DNA of 64,000 nucleotides from Clavelina lepadiformis (lineage: Eukaryota; Chordata; Ascidiacea; Aplousobranchia; Clavelinidae), in contig NC_135246.1 in the NCBI RefSeq assembly GCF_947623445.1, positions 12,259,856 to 12,323,855 on the forward strand, written 5' to 3'. Both the position numbers and the translations under genes were made by a program. This document shows, in pieces, positions 13,101 through 25,316 of this stretch. The notes beneath the pieces were generated by a model. It worked only from the letters and a program-made list of their open reading frames with translations. It made no database searches and had not been told where the DNA came from. Position 1 is the stretch's first letter. The number at the start of each line of letters is the position of its first letter.

Positions 13101-14761
13101 ATGGTGGTGACTTTAGATTACGAGGATGAGATAAGTTTTAGGTATATTTCACTTAAATCCAAGATCATTGTGATGTGCTTTCTTGTCAATTCAATACTTT
13201 TATAGTAAATAGTAAATCTTGCACTATCACTGAAGATCTTTTTGGATAGTTTGCATAAGTGCGCCAGATAAATAAGTCACAACTGTACTGCCAAATTTGC
13301 ATTACAAAATCTTCTGTGGTGCCTACAATGTAATAGACTGTGAGATAGTTGAAGGTCATAATGTCAAATACGGTTGCTTGCAGTGACAAAAGGTTGGTCA
13401 TTTATAACAGTGGTTCCCAATATTTTTTGTCTAACCTGGTTTCGATCGAGAATAGTCTGGTGGACAGGTAATAACTAAGTTTGACATCACACATAATTAG
13501 GCCTAGATCTAGAACAAGAGGATTCAAGGGCATAATTGTAATTTCTTATCACTGTTTGATCACACTTTCAATTGCAATTATTCTGGTTAAGATAAAAATT
13601 GTCGTATTTCCGGATAAAACTATTTTTATCTCTTTTGCTATAGTTACCTGTGCATTTTTTTCATATTTTCTTTTTCAATTTTACTTTTGCCATTATTGAC
13701 GTTCACTGCCTTTGCTACATCATGAATGTTGCTTAATTAATAAATTCTTGCTTTGTTTTTACACTCTCGCAACATTTCCGGCAATGTCTATATACATAGA
13801 AGTATATACATAGAAAGATAACTGCAATTGTTTTCAATGGGTTCAACATATAAGATAGGAAATGCTTTTAAATTCCTTATCTTATCCTCTTATCCAGTTG
13901 TTTTGATTTATACAATTAATTGACCTTTACTATTACAACAAAGCATAAACTGTTATAAGGATATAGAGTATAGACCAGTTATTGTTGGCTAAAGACCGCC
14001 ATTTAGATTAAATGTCCTCGTAAACCAGTAGCAAACTTTTCGTCACACAATACTGGGTCACGATCCAGCAGATGGAGACCGCTAATTTATAACATGTGAT
14101 ACTTTCTCATGATTTAAACAAAAGCTTTACTTTTTCTTGTCTTCAATTTGTTTCATAAGGCAAAATCTTATCTCAAAAAACAAATATTTTTCAATGACAA
14201 TTGTCTGAAAAGTTGTGACTGTAACCAAATATAGTTAGCGGCACACTTCTTGTCTGGTATCTTTCCTTCTTAGCAAAAAAGAAAAACCGAAAAAATGCAT
14301 CATCATTTACTGAATTGTCCTTCAATATTACGGAGTTACCAATTGATATCTGAAAATGTAGAAGCCATTGCTCATTTTACGTAAATACCGACAGAAAGCT
14401 CACCCTTAAAAACGTGAGACTATATAGATAAAAAATTAATGACATACAGTGAGCGGAGATATTGCAGTTTGTTTGTTGTTCCTTGCCATGAAGCAATTTA
14501 ATGGTAAAAAATTTTTTGTTCAAGTGATAACTGAAAAAACCACTAATTTAATTTCCGACAAATTTGCACCGTTAGTCTCAGTAACTTTTGTGGAATCGTT
14601 TTGGCTAATAAAAGAATACAATGGCACAAAGCGTTAAAATTTTTGTTCCTATTAAAACAAAATGACCCACAGACTATATAACGTCCAAACAACACACTTA
14701 CCAATACAAAAATGAAACAAACTGCAGCCACAGAGCCAGATACATTGCTTCGAATATTCAT
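1190..14761 (-). CDS. PDIA5: Giant PDIA5-type protein disulfide isomerase, ten thioredoxin-like domains, KDEL end
   Basis: ER thiol-disulfide oxidoreductase/isomerase, 1,294 aa. Coding exons: 14702-14761, 12714-12846, 11140-11246, 10818-10916, 10590-10740, 10436-10503, 10082-10176, 9902-9970, 9631-9767, 9061-9191, 8841-8947, 8304-8434, 8151-8221, 7933-8061, 6289-6433, 6061-6191, 5793-5962, 5476-5618, 4503-4607, 4265-4391, 4053-4189, 3808-3970, 3643-3711, 3385-3536, 3077-3213, 2828-2922, 2563-2708, 2279-2447, 2074-2142, 1854-1974, 1461-1608, 1190-1359. All have GT-AG borders and the phases sum to 3,885 nt with no stop. A hydrophobic signal peptide spans exons 1-2. Residues about 30-133 are a PDIA5-like N-terminal domain without CxxC. 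Nine further domains carry, in order, WCGYC (184), WCGHC (307), WCGHC (430), DCPNC (566), TCSTC (693), WCSHC (816), WCGAC (944), VCTVC (1070) and SCDPA (1203, second Cys lost). Where checked, a cis-proline motif follows (GFP, GYP, GVP, SYP, SFP, KFP). Residues 1291-1294 are KDEL, the ER-retrieval signal. The first four domains match the PDIA5 layout; the other six are extra. Family assignment is sure; the role of the added domains is unknown. Confidence 0.95.
4664..5464. mobile_element. 801-bp inverted-repeat DNA element with TTAA target duplication, in PDI intron 18
   Basis: The ends are perfect 23-bp inverted repeats starting GGTACCTGTACCGAATAAGG. They are flanked by TTAA at 4660-4663 and 5465-5468. 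A TAATAAGGCCCA-type motif recurs inside, near 4690, 5042, 5250 and 5272. No transposase frame is seen, so it is non-autonomous. TTAA duplication is known for piggyBac and Kolobok-type transposons, but the terminal bases are not the usual piggyBac CCC, so the superfamily is left open. The element makes up nearly all of the 868-bp intron (4608-5475). Confidence 0.8.
9301..9603. mobile_element. hAT-type miniature element (303 bp) in PDI intron 9
   Basis: The right end read inward is CAGTGGTTCCCAAACTTTTT and the left end is CTGTGATTCCCAAACTGTG, typical hAT termini. An identical 8-bp target duplication, CTCTAGAC, stands at 9293-9300 and 9604-9611. GTGTGCCGC motifs recur inside. There is no coding capacity. 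Confidence 0.9.
11261..11288. repeat. (TA)14 microsatellite
   Basis: An uninterrupted TA run of 28 bp in PDI intron 2. On the minus strand it sits 14 nt upstream of the exon 3 acceptor, so it overlaps the usual branch-point and pyrimidine-tract zone. Confidence 0.95.
13408..14084. mobile_element. hAT-type non-autonomous element (677 bp) in PDI intron 1
   Basis: It starts CAGTGGTTCCCA; the other end read inward is TAGCGGTCTCCA, an imperfect inverted repeat. An exact 8-bp target duplication, ATTTATAA, stands at 13400-13407 and 14085-14092. No transposase frame was recognised. The weaker terminal match suggests an old or hybrid copy. Confidence 0.75.
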
Positions 14762-14898
14762 GTTTTTAAAGACAAAATTACAAGAGAAGTAGACTAGATG
14801 ATAAACAGTTGTCTATCACTACACATGATCTGAAAAACAAATATAAAGTGACTGAATGATATTGATAACCACTCAAACCAATGATCTCACAACCAGCC

Positions 14899-15017
14899 CA
14901 GATTAGAAAGTTTGCTAAGTGCACGAGAGATTAAAATTAGTTGCGCATATAATGGTTACCGTTTCATTTTGTTACGTGGGGGATATCTCACCCAAAAATA
15001 GCAAACTTTCCAATCTG
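14899..15017. repeat. Short foldback (19-bp inverted arms, about 81-bp loop)
   Basis: The left arm CAGATTAGAAAGTTTGCTA (14899-14917) pairs with the right arm TAGCAAACTTTCCAATCTG (14999-15017) with one mismatch, and weaker pairing continues outward. It resembles a tiny foldback/MITE. No clear target duplication is visible. Confidence 0.6.
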
Positions 15018-15121
15018 GCAACCAGTAATCGTATTGGCATAGGTGTTAGGCCCAGGCAGCCCGGACTGCAGAGTATAGCAGTAAAACTTAATCTCAACTT
15101 AGAACTACGTACTAATTTTTT

Positions 15122-15388
15122 CAAACTTTAAATTAAGCTAAAACTAATATTCTCTGGCCCAAAATCTCACTTCTCTTGATTAAATTACTGAGCCAGCCTG
15201 CAAATTGAAATAAACGCTTTTTTTCGACCGACCTCCGACTAAAACTCTTATGATTAAATTAAAAATAAATTTGTAAAAAATAAAATAAAAATAAAAAAAA
15301 GAAATAAAACGACGGCAAGATTTGAAGCTGAAACCGCTAGAATACAAGCCCTAACAACCACTACACTACTGCAATGCCTTGTTCTCGT
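15122..15388 (-). mobile_element. tRNA-derived SINE, copy A
   Basis: Read on the minus strand, a tRNA-like head (A-box-like GTAGTGTAGTGGTTGTTAG, B-box-like TTCAAATC) is followed by a T-rich stretch. The body then matches the 58.2-kb copy segment by segment, for example AGCGTTTATTTCA and AGTAATTTAATCA in the same order and spacing. Confidence 0.7.
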
Positions 15389-15437
15389 CGGATTAACAAG
15401 AGTCATAAACCCATCAGCGAAAATCTGCCATTTGAGT

Positions 15438-15497
15438 TGCTGGGGCCTAATATACAAAGGCATCCTGTGGTTGTGAGCTTGTATATTAAACCCCAAA
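15438..15497 (+). repeat. Dispersed GGGTCTAG-type repeat, partial copy
   Basis: GCTGGGGCCTAATATACAAA and the following GGCATCCTGTGGTTGTG match segments at 53598-53690 and, inverted, 51611-51701. It is a short fragment of an unnamed repeat. Confidence 0.55.
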
Positions 15498-17957
15498 TTT
15501 GCGTGCCCACAAGTTCTGTCCAAGTTATTAAGTACAAAATAGTAGGCTACACCTTAAGTGCACCACAGAAGCGTTACCGATAACTAACTTTCCGCAAAAC
15601 ATAGGCTATTCAAACATTATTTACATAATCTCGTGAGTGAGGAATGAGTCTAAAATTACACAAGTTATATAGGCCGATATGCTAGGCCTAGTCATTTTCT
15701 GCTACTTCAGGTTATTAACGCATAAATTATCCATATATATAGCAACATAAACGTGTTTTTTATTATATATGAGCACAGTAATAACATACTAGGCTAATAC
15801 CGATACAGTAAGTTTCGATAATACGGTAAAATGCTAGTTACTTGCAGTGTACAGCTGGCGGTAAGCTACTAAAGGCCTGATATAATTTTTACTTCAGAAA
15901 AAGTAACACACTACCGGTGGCATTTCCTGTAAAGTCACCATAATTTGGCCAGATGTTCTCACCATAGACATCAGAAATAAATATACACAAGCAATCATAA
16001 TAATTAATAACAGTAATTGAAGATAAAAAATATATAACATTAAAACCTATGAAAAATAAAGACTGATTGAATGCTCAGATTTGAATTAATTATAAAACGA
16101 TTACTATCTGTAAGAGCGTTGAGAGATTTCATGACTTCGCCTGGGCCGTACATGTAACAATGTACCATTAAAAACATATCATATCATCAGTGAACTATTA
16201 AAAAAATATGAATTTATACAGAAAAACGTTCAGCATTTTACAAAGTCAGCTGAAACAATATTTTCAACAGCTACCTTGAATTTTGCATTTGATACATTAG
16301 ATTTTAAATCAATTGAGATTATGTTAAATTTTGTTCACAAAAATCGTTATGAAACCGATTTATAAAGAGATTTTTGGATTTATCAATTGGCTATTTTCAA
16401 TTTAAAAATTCCGTCCCAAAGCAAATTGCATTTAATACGTTTGTGGATTTATTAACAGTATTACGAATTTGCCCTCTAATTATGACGAAGAACGCCACAA
16501 TTATGACGTCACAATGTAAAACAATATGTCTGAAAAGTCTGATCATCGAGATTTGCATTAGGCACATCTTTACATATCTAGCTAACGCGTTTTGGATGTT
16601 AAGGCCAACATGTTTTCGGACTTGCCCGTCACTTTAATCATGTCCGTTAGGCTGTAGCCAACCCAATACAGTGCTTTCTCGATTATTCAGTTTAGTTGGG
16701 ACGATATACATGCGTAGGTAATGTTTGAAGAAATAGCATTGTGACGAATGCCCAGGCTATATTTACATGGGCTATTAAGCCAAGGAAACCTAGAATTTAT
16801 AATTTTTATCACTAGACCTTCTTTATCCTGGCTCATTGCTAGTTCAACTTCCTTTTTTAAGCTTCATTTTGGTGGGAACCTTCAATTGGCTTCAATTTCG
16901 GTTTGGTCAGGGTCTTTATATACCGGCTATACACAGAGGTATATTCATGTATATTATGGCATCTTTTTCTGTACATCACTTTCATTGTACCAGATAAGAT
17001 TCCATCTTCCAACGAGTAGTATTGTCATCACATCTTCCAAAGATTTTATCAATAGTGTGCATTCTTGCTTTACAAACTTGGGCTAATCAACAATATCCTT
17101 CCTTAGTGTTATGGCCACCAGAAACTGGCCTCTTGCCCTTGGTTTCTTTTCCCATCCACTGATGTACAGCATTGAAGTAATTTTCATTCATCAGTTGCTT
17201 GAACACACCACCTGCTCGTCTGCCTAATTTTCACTTTTTCTACTTACGTTTTATGGACTTAACTAATTATAGGTCTGGTGGCCTTGCTAGTTATTAACCA
17301 GCAATTCTTAACGTTATTATTCTCGAGCACGTTTTAAGCCGTTTCATCTATTTTACTTCTTCCTGTTCATTGGCGCGTGTGAATAAAAACTGACTTGATT
17401 TTTTGTCCCCATCGTGCTTTTGACGAAAAATAAAATGATTGAGGTACATATAAAAACTCTGCGATAAAAAGAAGTGCGATGTACTGTAGTGTTTGGTTTT
17501 GCAAAAAATATATCAATGAATGATATAATGCTAATGTCCACAAAAATATTCTGATTTCAGAAATTTTACCTTGAAGTATTCATTGCCTGTCATTATTTCA
17601 CTGGAAAAAGTTGTGCATGTGAAGCTGTGACTTATGATTTCTTATTAAACTAAAATTTAGCTCCTAAATTAAATGTTGCAAGGTAGTCCGTGTAATCTAA
17701 GTTCTAACATGTACCATGTAATCTAAGTTCTAACATCGTTCTCACTTCAGTTCAAAGTTAAAATCAACTTTTGTGTACATTCTTTGTAACTTCACTAGCT
17801 ATCTTTAATGACAGGCTCTATGGTCTACTTGACAGTAAAATCATCTCTTTCTTATTTAATAGCAAAGCTCTTTGGCCTATACCTCAAAAAACGATAGCTA
17901 CTGTATTGTTTGTTGAACTTGGTGACAGTGAAGAATTTTTAGTACACAATTCGAACT

Positions 17958-20900
17958 ATGGCGCAAGGTGCTCCTCCTACTTACCAGGATGCCATAAACA
18001 ATCCAGAGAAATCTTTTAATCCTGGATCTGGGGCAGATCTAGGTCAACCGGGTTACCCACCTAATCCGGATCCAGCAACTGTTGTGGTTTACCCTTTAGC
18101 TGGGTATGCGGAATCCCCTCAACCTCCGCAGCAGGTGTACAACACTGGTTATGTCAATCCGAACTATGCACAAGAACCAACAACTGTTGGTAAGATGGCT
18201 GTATAATGAGTTTGTTTCTGTAGAGAGTGTTTGATATTGTTGCACCTCATTATTTGTTGTGTAGAATACGAATATGTTGATTCATTTGCAACATCTTATT
18301 TTATGTTTTTTTATTATCATATGGCTTTTTTATCTAACATTTTTACTTGGATTTTTCTTGCAACAAATACTAACCTTTTTGCCATACTAAAAAATTTTTA
18401 GTTGATACTATGCCTATAGTTGCAATGAGTGAAACTCTTCAAGGAGCTCAACCAGATCACGGTGCGGAAGGATTTACAACAGTGTGAGTCTATTTATATA
18501 TATTAAGATAAGTTAAGAGGTGTTTTTAGTAGTAGATAATACTTTACATATATACAGTACCGGTAATTGCATATTTAAAATATTTTTCCAAATTTCACGG
18601 GAAATGTGATATTTGATCTTAAACAGAACAAACGGTGATTTTCTTCGATGATACATTTGCCGCTTGTTACAGCAGCTTGACACATGTTTTGTTTTCATTT
18701 AAAAGACTACTTTTCCAAGTGTAACACCAAAAAATGGTCCCTGTTGTTGAAACTGGATTGGATCGTGGTCCGCAAAACTAAAAACAAAATCATAAAGATA
18801 AAAACTAATCAATTCTTTTTTCTTGATCACTGAATAAGCACAGGAATGCATACAGTAAATAAGATAAAAAATGATCTGATATCAAAACTTGTGTAACTTC
18901 CTTTTTTCGCACACACTTTTGTAGTGAAAGTCGTCCTCAGATTTTGCAATTCCCAAGAGTGTTACATTAAGCGGGAGGGATTGGGACATTGTACAGGATT
19001 ACTGGCTGCTGGTATGTTTTGGCCTAACCAGTATTCATGTCAAGCTGCCATTTCTACAAAAAATAGGGCAACTGCGAAAACAATTTCTCGATGAAAAAAA
19101 GTGGTCACTAAAAATTTTACCTTTCCGAATTTAAAAGACAGCTAAAAATCAAACTTTGCATTTTTTATTTATCTTTACACACTTGATGTCAAGATTTGTT
19201 TTTATCTTTCAAATTTGTGCTCATCTCTTTGTATTTAAGAGATTCCGATGAAGTTACTTTCATTAAAACCACCAACATTACGGACATTTTAAGTTTCTGT
19301 ACATTTTGTTAATGTTTGAAGATTATTTAATGTAGTGCTCAATATTTACTATGCCTTTTTCACAGCGGCTCATTTAGCGATTTATCAGTTCGGCGCATAT
19401 TCATCAGAAAGGTTTTCATCACACTTGGACTCCAACTTCTCTTCACATTTGGTATTGTTTGCGTCTTTACGTTAATGTGAGTCTGTTATTGCTCTTATGA
19501 AAGCTGTTTTTTATTATGTTGTAGTGTATGTTGTTACACATGTGTTACATTGTGTAGTAAGACAAACATTGTTAACTTGGGGATAGTACTATGAAAAACA
19601 ATTTTTAAATGTTGGCTTAACTTTTTTTTGCTTTTGCAGAGATTCAGTCAAGGAGTTTGTGCAGTATAATCCAGGACTTTATTATGCTGCATAGTAAGTT
19701 TATCCAGTTTTTCTTGTATCTTGTCATTGCCTATTATGGTTATTATGTGCATATGTGACTGTTTCTTTTAATTAGAAAATCATGTAATGTACTTCTGCAA
19801 TGTAGCACATGATATTTTTGTTTATATACAGTGCTGTTTTCTTGGTGATGTACTTCGTCTTGGTTTGTTCAGTAACGGCTGCTAGAAAACATCCCTACAA
19901 TTTGATTATGCTCATTCTTCTGGTAAGTAGAGCTAAGTTATATATATGTTCCCAGTTCCTACACTGGAATAATCCCGCTACACAAGAGATAGAAGCTCAA
20001 GAATTAACATTTGTCAAAATTAATGATTTGTTTGGATAATTTGAAAGAAATTGGAAAAAGTTGCAGAAAATTTTTAGTTTCTTATGGAGCTTTGATTAAT
20101 TATTTTGGCTTTGGTATCAAAGCAGGTGTACCTATATAAAGTTGTAATTTGATGTTGGTTGTACACTTGTGCTTATGTAAGCAAGCGTATATAAATGTAT
20201 TGCTCAGTCATTATCAAATCTTTTAGTCAAATGGATATAAGATAAAGTAATAATTTTATATTGACTACATATTCATCATGGGTAGTAAGGAAATTATTTT
20301 CAACCTGCTACGCATTTGGTTGATTGTGTTCTATTTCTATTCGTTTTGATTTTGTTCTTGCTTAGTTTTTATCATAGCATCTGTAAAATCTATAATCAAG
20401 AGTAGAAGTCGTTGTATCATGGGCATGTTTTGTATCATGCAAAGTGTTTGTATCATGGGCATGTTTTCCATTAACCTCTTTCTTCTGACAGACTATTGCC
20501 CTGACATATATGGTTGGCACCATATCAAGCTTTTATGACATCTATGCTGTTCTAATGGGGCTAGCAATAACTGTGGTAAGTATCATTTATCAAGTTATCA
20601 AACATGCTAGTTTAATAACTGCAAAATGAAAGTGTGCATTTATGCCATGGTATATAGGTTATTGTTGTTATTATATACTAGTTATTGTTGATTATTACTT
20701 AATACACACTGAATCAGTTGTGCTATCACTTTGCAGTTTGTTAGCAAATATCATGGCAATCAATTAACAAGATTACCACCATGTGCTCTAAGCCGTGATA
20801 TGGACATGTTGGATTAAGTCGTTTTTAACATATATATAGCAATCTTTCGAGACTCTTGTTCACACACTAATTACATCGCGACTCAGCTATTGCAAAGCTC

Positions 20901-22363
20901 TACTCTTTGGCTTACTGCATCAGATGTTGGCCCGTTTGCAACATGTTCAAAATACCACTGCACGGCTGATTCCCTGCTTAAAAACATCTGAGAACTAATC
21001 TGCCCTCAAGTCAATGCATTAGCTACCTGTTGAATTCAGGCTGCGATTCAATATTTTATCCATTGCTTTTAAAGCTCTTAAGCTTCATGGGGCCTGACTA
21101 TAACAGTACATATCAGTCAACGTCTGTGCCACTATTGCTCAACGAGAGTTCTGTGGTCCAAATATAAGTACTTCCTGCAAGTCTTACCTTGTTGGACCGC
21201 AATATATAGCGACACAATGTTTTTCGCAGTCACTTCCAGGGCATGGAACAGTCTACCGAAGGACGTGCGCAACATTGTCAGCCTCAATGCTTTCAACAAA
21301 TCATTGAAAATATTCCTCTTCCGCTGTGCTTATCAGCTCTAAGCTTATTATCTATGTCAACTATTATCGCTGTTTTTACTGACCTTTTATTTCTGTTATA
21401 TTTTTCGAACTATTACCTATGCTGTAGGCTATATGTTACGCGCCTTTGAGCAGCTATTTTTTTACCAAAATATGGCGCTATACAAATATTATTGATTTAA
21501 TTATTATTATTCTATATAACACTTGTTCAGTTTGAGCAAAAAAATTAGGTATGAGCCTTTTAATCACCAATCAGAATACGAAAGGGAAAATTGTTATGCT
21601 CAAGTGATTTTGAACCTATAGGCCGGCAAGCTTGGTGGAGCCTTTTTTCCACAGTTTTGAAAAAGAAATCCTCTCTTTCATACTCTAAATGGTGACTCAT
21701 AAATGACTGTACCAAAAAATTGCATCTTTTGCAGGGTGTTTGCTTGACTGTCATTCTGTTTTCAATGCAAACAAAATTTGACTTTACCAAATGTGGTGGA
21801 TTGATCTTCATTCTCCTCATGGTGCTTGTACTGTATGGGTTTCTCACCATCTTCACATGGCACTACTATTGGGTATGCATTAGATATGATTTTGATATGT
21901 GTTATTAGTAATATGAATACAAAATAAACATTATAAAATATATGTTTTATTTTGGTGTTTTGCCTTCAAATTAATTTTTTCTTTCTGCTTTTAGTATGTT
22001 CAAGTTGTCTATGGAGCACTTGGAGCATTGGTGTTTACCCTAGTAAGTTGGTTTTATGTCTGACGAGAGCAATTTTACGCTTCATGTTATTGTTCCCACA
22101 CAATAATAACAAATCCTGTTTGTGATGACTCACAGAATCAATTTCTGTAAATATGTTCCTGCAAATGAAATGACATAAACTTAACAGTTGGTTTTGTTTT
22201 TTTAATGCAGTTTCTTGCCTTTGATGTTCAGCTGGTGATGGGAGGAAGAAAGTATGAACTGAGCCCTGAGGAATACATCTTTGGATCACTAGTACTCTAT
22301 ATTGATATCATTTACATTTTCCTGTTCATTCTTGCTATCTTCGGTGGTTCATCAAGGTCATAA
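17958..22363 (+). CDS. LFG: Lifeguard/TMBIM family membrane protein, copy 1 (GRINA/TMBIM1-like)
   Basis: Multi-pass protein of the BAX-inhibitor-1 superfamily; relatives sit in ER, Golgi or endosomal membranes and act in calcium balance and resistance to cell death. Exons: 17958-18189, 18402-18483, 19366-19476, 19640-19693, 19832-19922, 20492-20575, 21735-21872, 21995-22042, 22211-22363; 993 nt, 330 aa. Residues 1 to about 105 are rich in Pro, Tyr and Gln and begin with a PPTYQDA motif, as in GRINA/TMBIM1. Residues about 120-325 form about seven membrane segments. The last exon has AFD and LYID, the two aspartates of the family's proposed pH/calcium switch, and the SPEEYIFGSLVLYID signature. 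The gene is divergent from PDI and convergent with cyclin T. Which vertebrate paralogue it matches cannot be settled by eye. Confidence 0.95.
20830..21511 (+). mobile_element. 3' end of an L2/CR1-like LINE in Lifeguard copy 1 intron 6
   Basis: Broken reverse-transcriptase C-terminal coding sequence is visible in the sense direction: a YCKALLFGL segment, RLQHVQNTTARLI, then RAWNSLPKDVRNI and LKIFLFRCAY. These are the closing motifs of L2-type LINEs. Several stops and frame changes interrupt it. It ends in the characteristic GGCGCTATACAAATATTATT tail with ATT repeats. This is a dead, 5'-truncated copy. Confidence 0.85.
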
Positions 22364-23255
22364 ATTCAATATCACTGGAATTATCAATTAATATTATTTA
22401 CGACAGCTATCATTAAATGATGAAACAAATTGAAAAGTTTGCTATGAAATACTGTAACTTATCTGTTATTACAACTGTGTTACTTCTGCATTAATATGTA
22501 ATGTAAGGATATCATTCGAAACACGGTTTTTCTTGTACATATGTAACATACATATATCTTTTGTGTTTAACTATTCATCTTTCTCCTCTTTCTGTTTCAA
22601 AAATAGTTAGAATTTGTACTTATATTTTGCCAAGAATTCAGTCCAACGCTAACAGTATGCGCATATTAAAAACTGGTAACCCTGGTAGCAATAAAATCAT
22701 CTTTTAAATTAGACCAAAATCATTACAAATCATTTAGGAATAAAATCAAAATGATAGAAAATTTAACTTATGAAGGTTTGGGTCAACAGAGAAGGCATGT
22801 TAAACATGTTTGTATATCGAGAGCATTTCATGGCGTTTTTTGATCTTCATATTCTTAACAAATATTACATTCAACATGTATGTAGAAAAGTGTGTTTCTT
22901 GCTGATTTCATATTTTTAACTTGTTATTGTAATACTAATAGTATGTTTGGTTAATTGATTTCTTTCTTTGTAAATTTTAAAAGCGTTTTTTATGTATATC
23001 ATAGTTTCATTTAAACTGATTGCAGCCTGAAACTTAAGGTTGATGCTTTTTTTGTGAAATTCAATGTGTATATCTTTGTCTAAAGTAGTAAATGTTTACA
23101 TGCAAAATTGCTTTGCTTCTGTGTTAAGCGCAAAGAAACTATTCTGTAACTGAACACTGCTAGTGAAGCTTTGTGCAACACATTGCGTAAAAGTTCTTTG
23201 CGTAGTGTTGTTAATTGTGTATATTTTGATTTGTTTGTGTCAGAAATGGAGATAA

Positions 23256-23261
23256 AATAAA
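23256..23261 (+). promoter_or_regulatory. Probable polyadenylation signal of Lifeguard copy 1
   Basis: AATAAA about 890 nt after the stop codon, the best-placed canonical hexamer downstream of the gene. This is inferred from position only. Confidence 0.4.
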
Positions 23262-23397
23262 CATTGGAACAATTTTATGATTGCTGATGCAAATTTTTCA
23301 TTCCTTTCTGCTTTTATAACACTTACCAAAGTAACAATATGCACCAAACAAGCAAGATCTGTTTTTTCAAAATGTGTTTAACCAAATGCTTATGTGT

Positions 23398-23475
23398 AGC
23401 AGTTGTTCCCAAACGTTATGCCACAGTAACTTGCCAGGAACACCACAAAGCTTGAAGAAGTTTGTATTCTTCTCT
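23398..23475 (+). mobile_element. Truncated relative of the 9.3-kb hAT miniature element
   Basis: CAGTTGTTCCCAAACG and the following GCCACAG, CCAGGAACACCAC and TTGAAGAAGTTT align in order with the left end of the element at 9301. The other end and target duplication are not found. Confidence 0.5.
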
Positions 23476-24785
23476 GAAGAAATACATACTGCTGGCAGGT
23501 TTGACAGTGTCCGAGTTGAAACAGCAAGATTCGCTTTAAAATGCCATTGCCTATTCCGTTTTAAAGTTTTGATAAGGTTTGTGCAAAGATTGTCAAATTT
23601 ATAAAGAGAATCGCATTAAACTATATCAACAAATCCTTGTGGTGTTGTATTTGATTAAACATGTTATGTTTTTGAAATTAAAAAAACAGGGCGTGTGTGC
23701 ATATCTTCAGCTCAATATCATAAAGAGAATGATTTTCCTTAACAAATTGGCTTCCTTTGAAAATTGTAGGCATAATAATTCTGCAAAACAATGATATATA
23801 ATGTTTCATCCAAAGAAATCAAACTTTCAATGGTTAGTAATTGCATCCATTTACAACATGCTATTATCCTGAGGGTGATTGTATTGTTGAAAGCAGTTTT
23901 GAAATAGAAGAGTTTTGTCTAGTTTTTAATAAAGAAATGTTGCACAGACGAGAATTACGTAAGTGCCAGGCCTTGTTATATGAACAATTCATGCCCTTGT
24001 GGTCTGCAAGATGCTACACATTTACTACTTTTTAATATATTTGTAAACAAATGTAAATAATGCCAGCTTGAAGCTAGTTAGTATGAAAGAAATTGGTTAC
24101 TTGAAATTGTTTTACTAAATGTATTACACAGTTGAAAAAAGTGGTAATCTGCTGACGTTTCGTACTGTGTGTTTCTGTTAGGGATGTGCCAAATCACACA
24201 TTGACCATTTTCGTTTTGTTACAAATCTTGCATCAGTTGGCTGGACCAAATCTAGTCCTATAGTTTAAATGAAGTAAAAAATCTGAAATAAAACCTTAAA
24301 TGGCTCAAGTTTTCAGTAGTGTATGATGACAAAAAAGTGGAAGTTTGGCTATAAATTTAGTAGTTTTCTATTTTTTATAAGTAGATTTTTTCACAACCAA
24401 GGTGACAAATTTAAACATCATCCCTTTGCTTGTCAGGTACTTGATTAAACAAAACGAGCAGAGTCAGCATATCGGGATTCTCATAAATACAACAAAGTGT
24501 TACTAGGTTTTGTCAGAGTAGAAAATCTTTTTCAATTTAACATATCCCATGTTAAATTGCATGTAAATATGGATATAATTATACGATTATAATCATCGTA
24601 TGTAAGGATACTGATGCACATATGTATACAAATAATGTAGCACTTGGGTGTGTCAATGGACAAGTGCATCGCGCACACAATTATTTTAGCCAACTCCCTT
24701 CGTGAATCAGTAAAAACATCCTAATAATAGTCAATGTTTCTACAAATAAGAAGTAATAGATAACTAAGTTCGCTCCAGTGATAAG

Positions 24786-25316
24786 TAGTGGTGGTCAGCA
24801 ACGAAGTAGTTTTAATTAAATGGATTTCTTCTAGTAGTTTGTTCATGGATACTTTAGGTCAAAGTAACGTACTTACGTACTTGAGCAAGTCTACCAAATG
24901 CTGAAGTAGGAAGTAGTCTGTGTTTCAGTTCGAAGATAACTCACAACAATTTTCATTTTTTATCATATCTGCACAAAGCGTTTGCATAGTCTACAAATTG
25001 ATTTTCACGTAACAATGCTCGAAAGAACAAAGTATGCTTGAAACTATTTAGCTTCATAAAATTATGCTCTTTTCTGCAGTTGTGCGAGTATCATCTCGTA
25101 TTGCTTTTAGCAAGCTCGCGGAAATTTGTGCTTTGAAAAACCCATGCTTTAGAAGTTTAGATCATTAACTACTTCTTACTTTAGTTAAAATGATCAACTT
25201 TCTACTTCATACTTGAGTAGTTTTTGAAAAGCAATACTTCTACTTGTAGTGGAGTAGATTTTTTCAGGAGTACCAATAATTTGACTTAACTAATGTGGAT
25301 ACTTTCGACCACCACA
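24786..25316. mobile_element. Candidate hAT-like inverted-repeat element
   Basis: The left end AGTAGTGGTGGTCAGCAACG and the right end read inward (GTGGTGGTCGAAAGTATCC) form a short imperfect inverted repeat, with many AAGTAGT/ACTACTT motifs between them. GTGGTGGTC termini are hAT-like. A matching target duplication was not found, so the borders are approximate. Confidence 0.5.

Larger units (their letters stand above)
14762..17957. other. Divergent intergenic region between the PDI and Lifeguard genes
   Basis: About 3.2 kb separates the two divergent start codons, so both promoters should lie here. It holds a foldback (14899-15017), a SINE copy (15122-15388) and a copy of a dispersed repeat (15438-15497). 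No reading frame looks genic, and no TATA box or CpG-rich stretch stands out. Confidence 0.5.

Noticed and set aside
16374..17086. Open frames of 87 and 112 codons upstream of Lifeguard copy 1
   Set aside because: No family resemblance, hydrophobic translation typical of AT-rich DNA, and no splice-linked partner exons.
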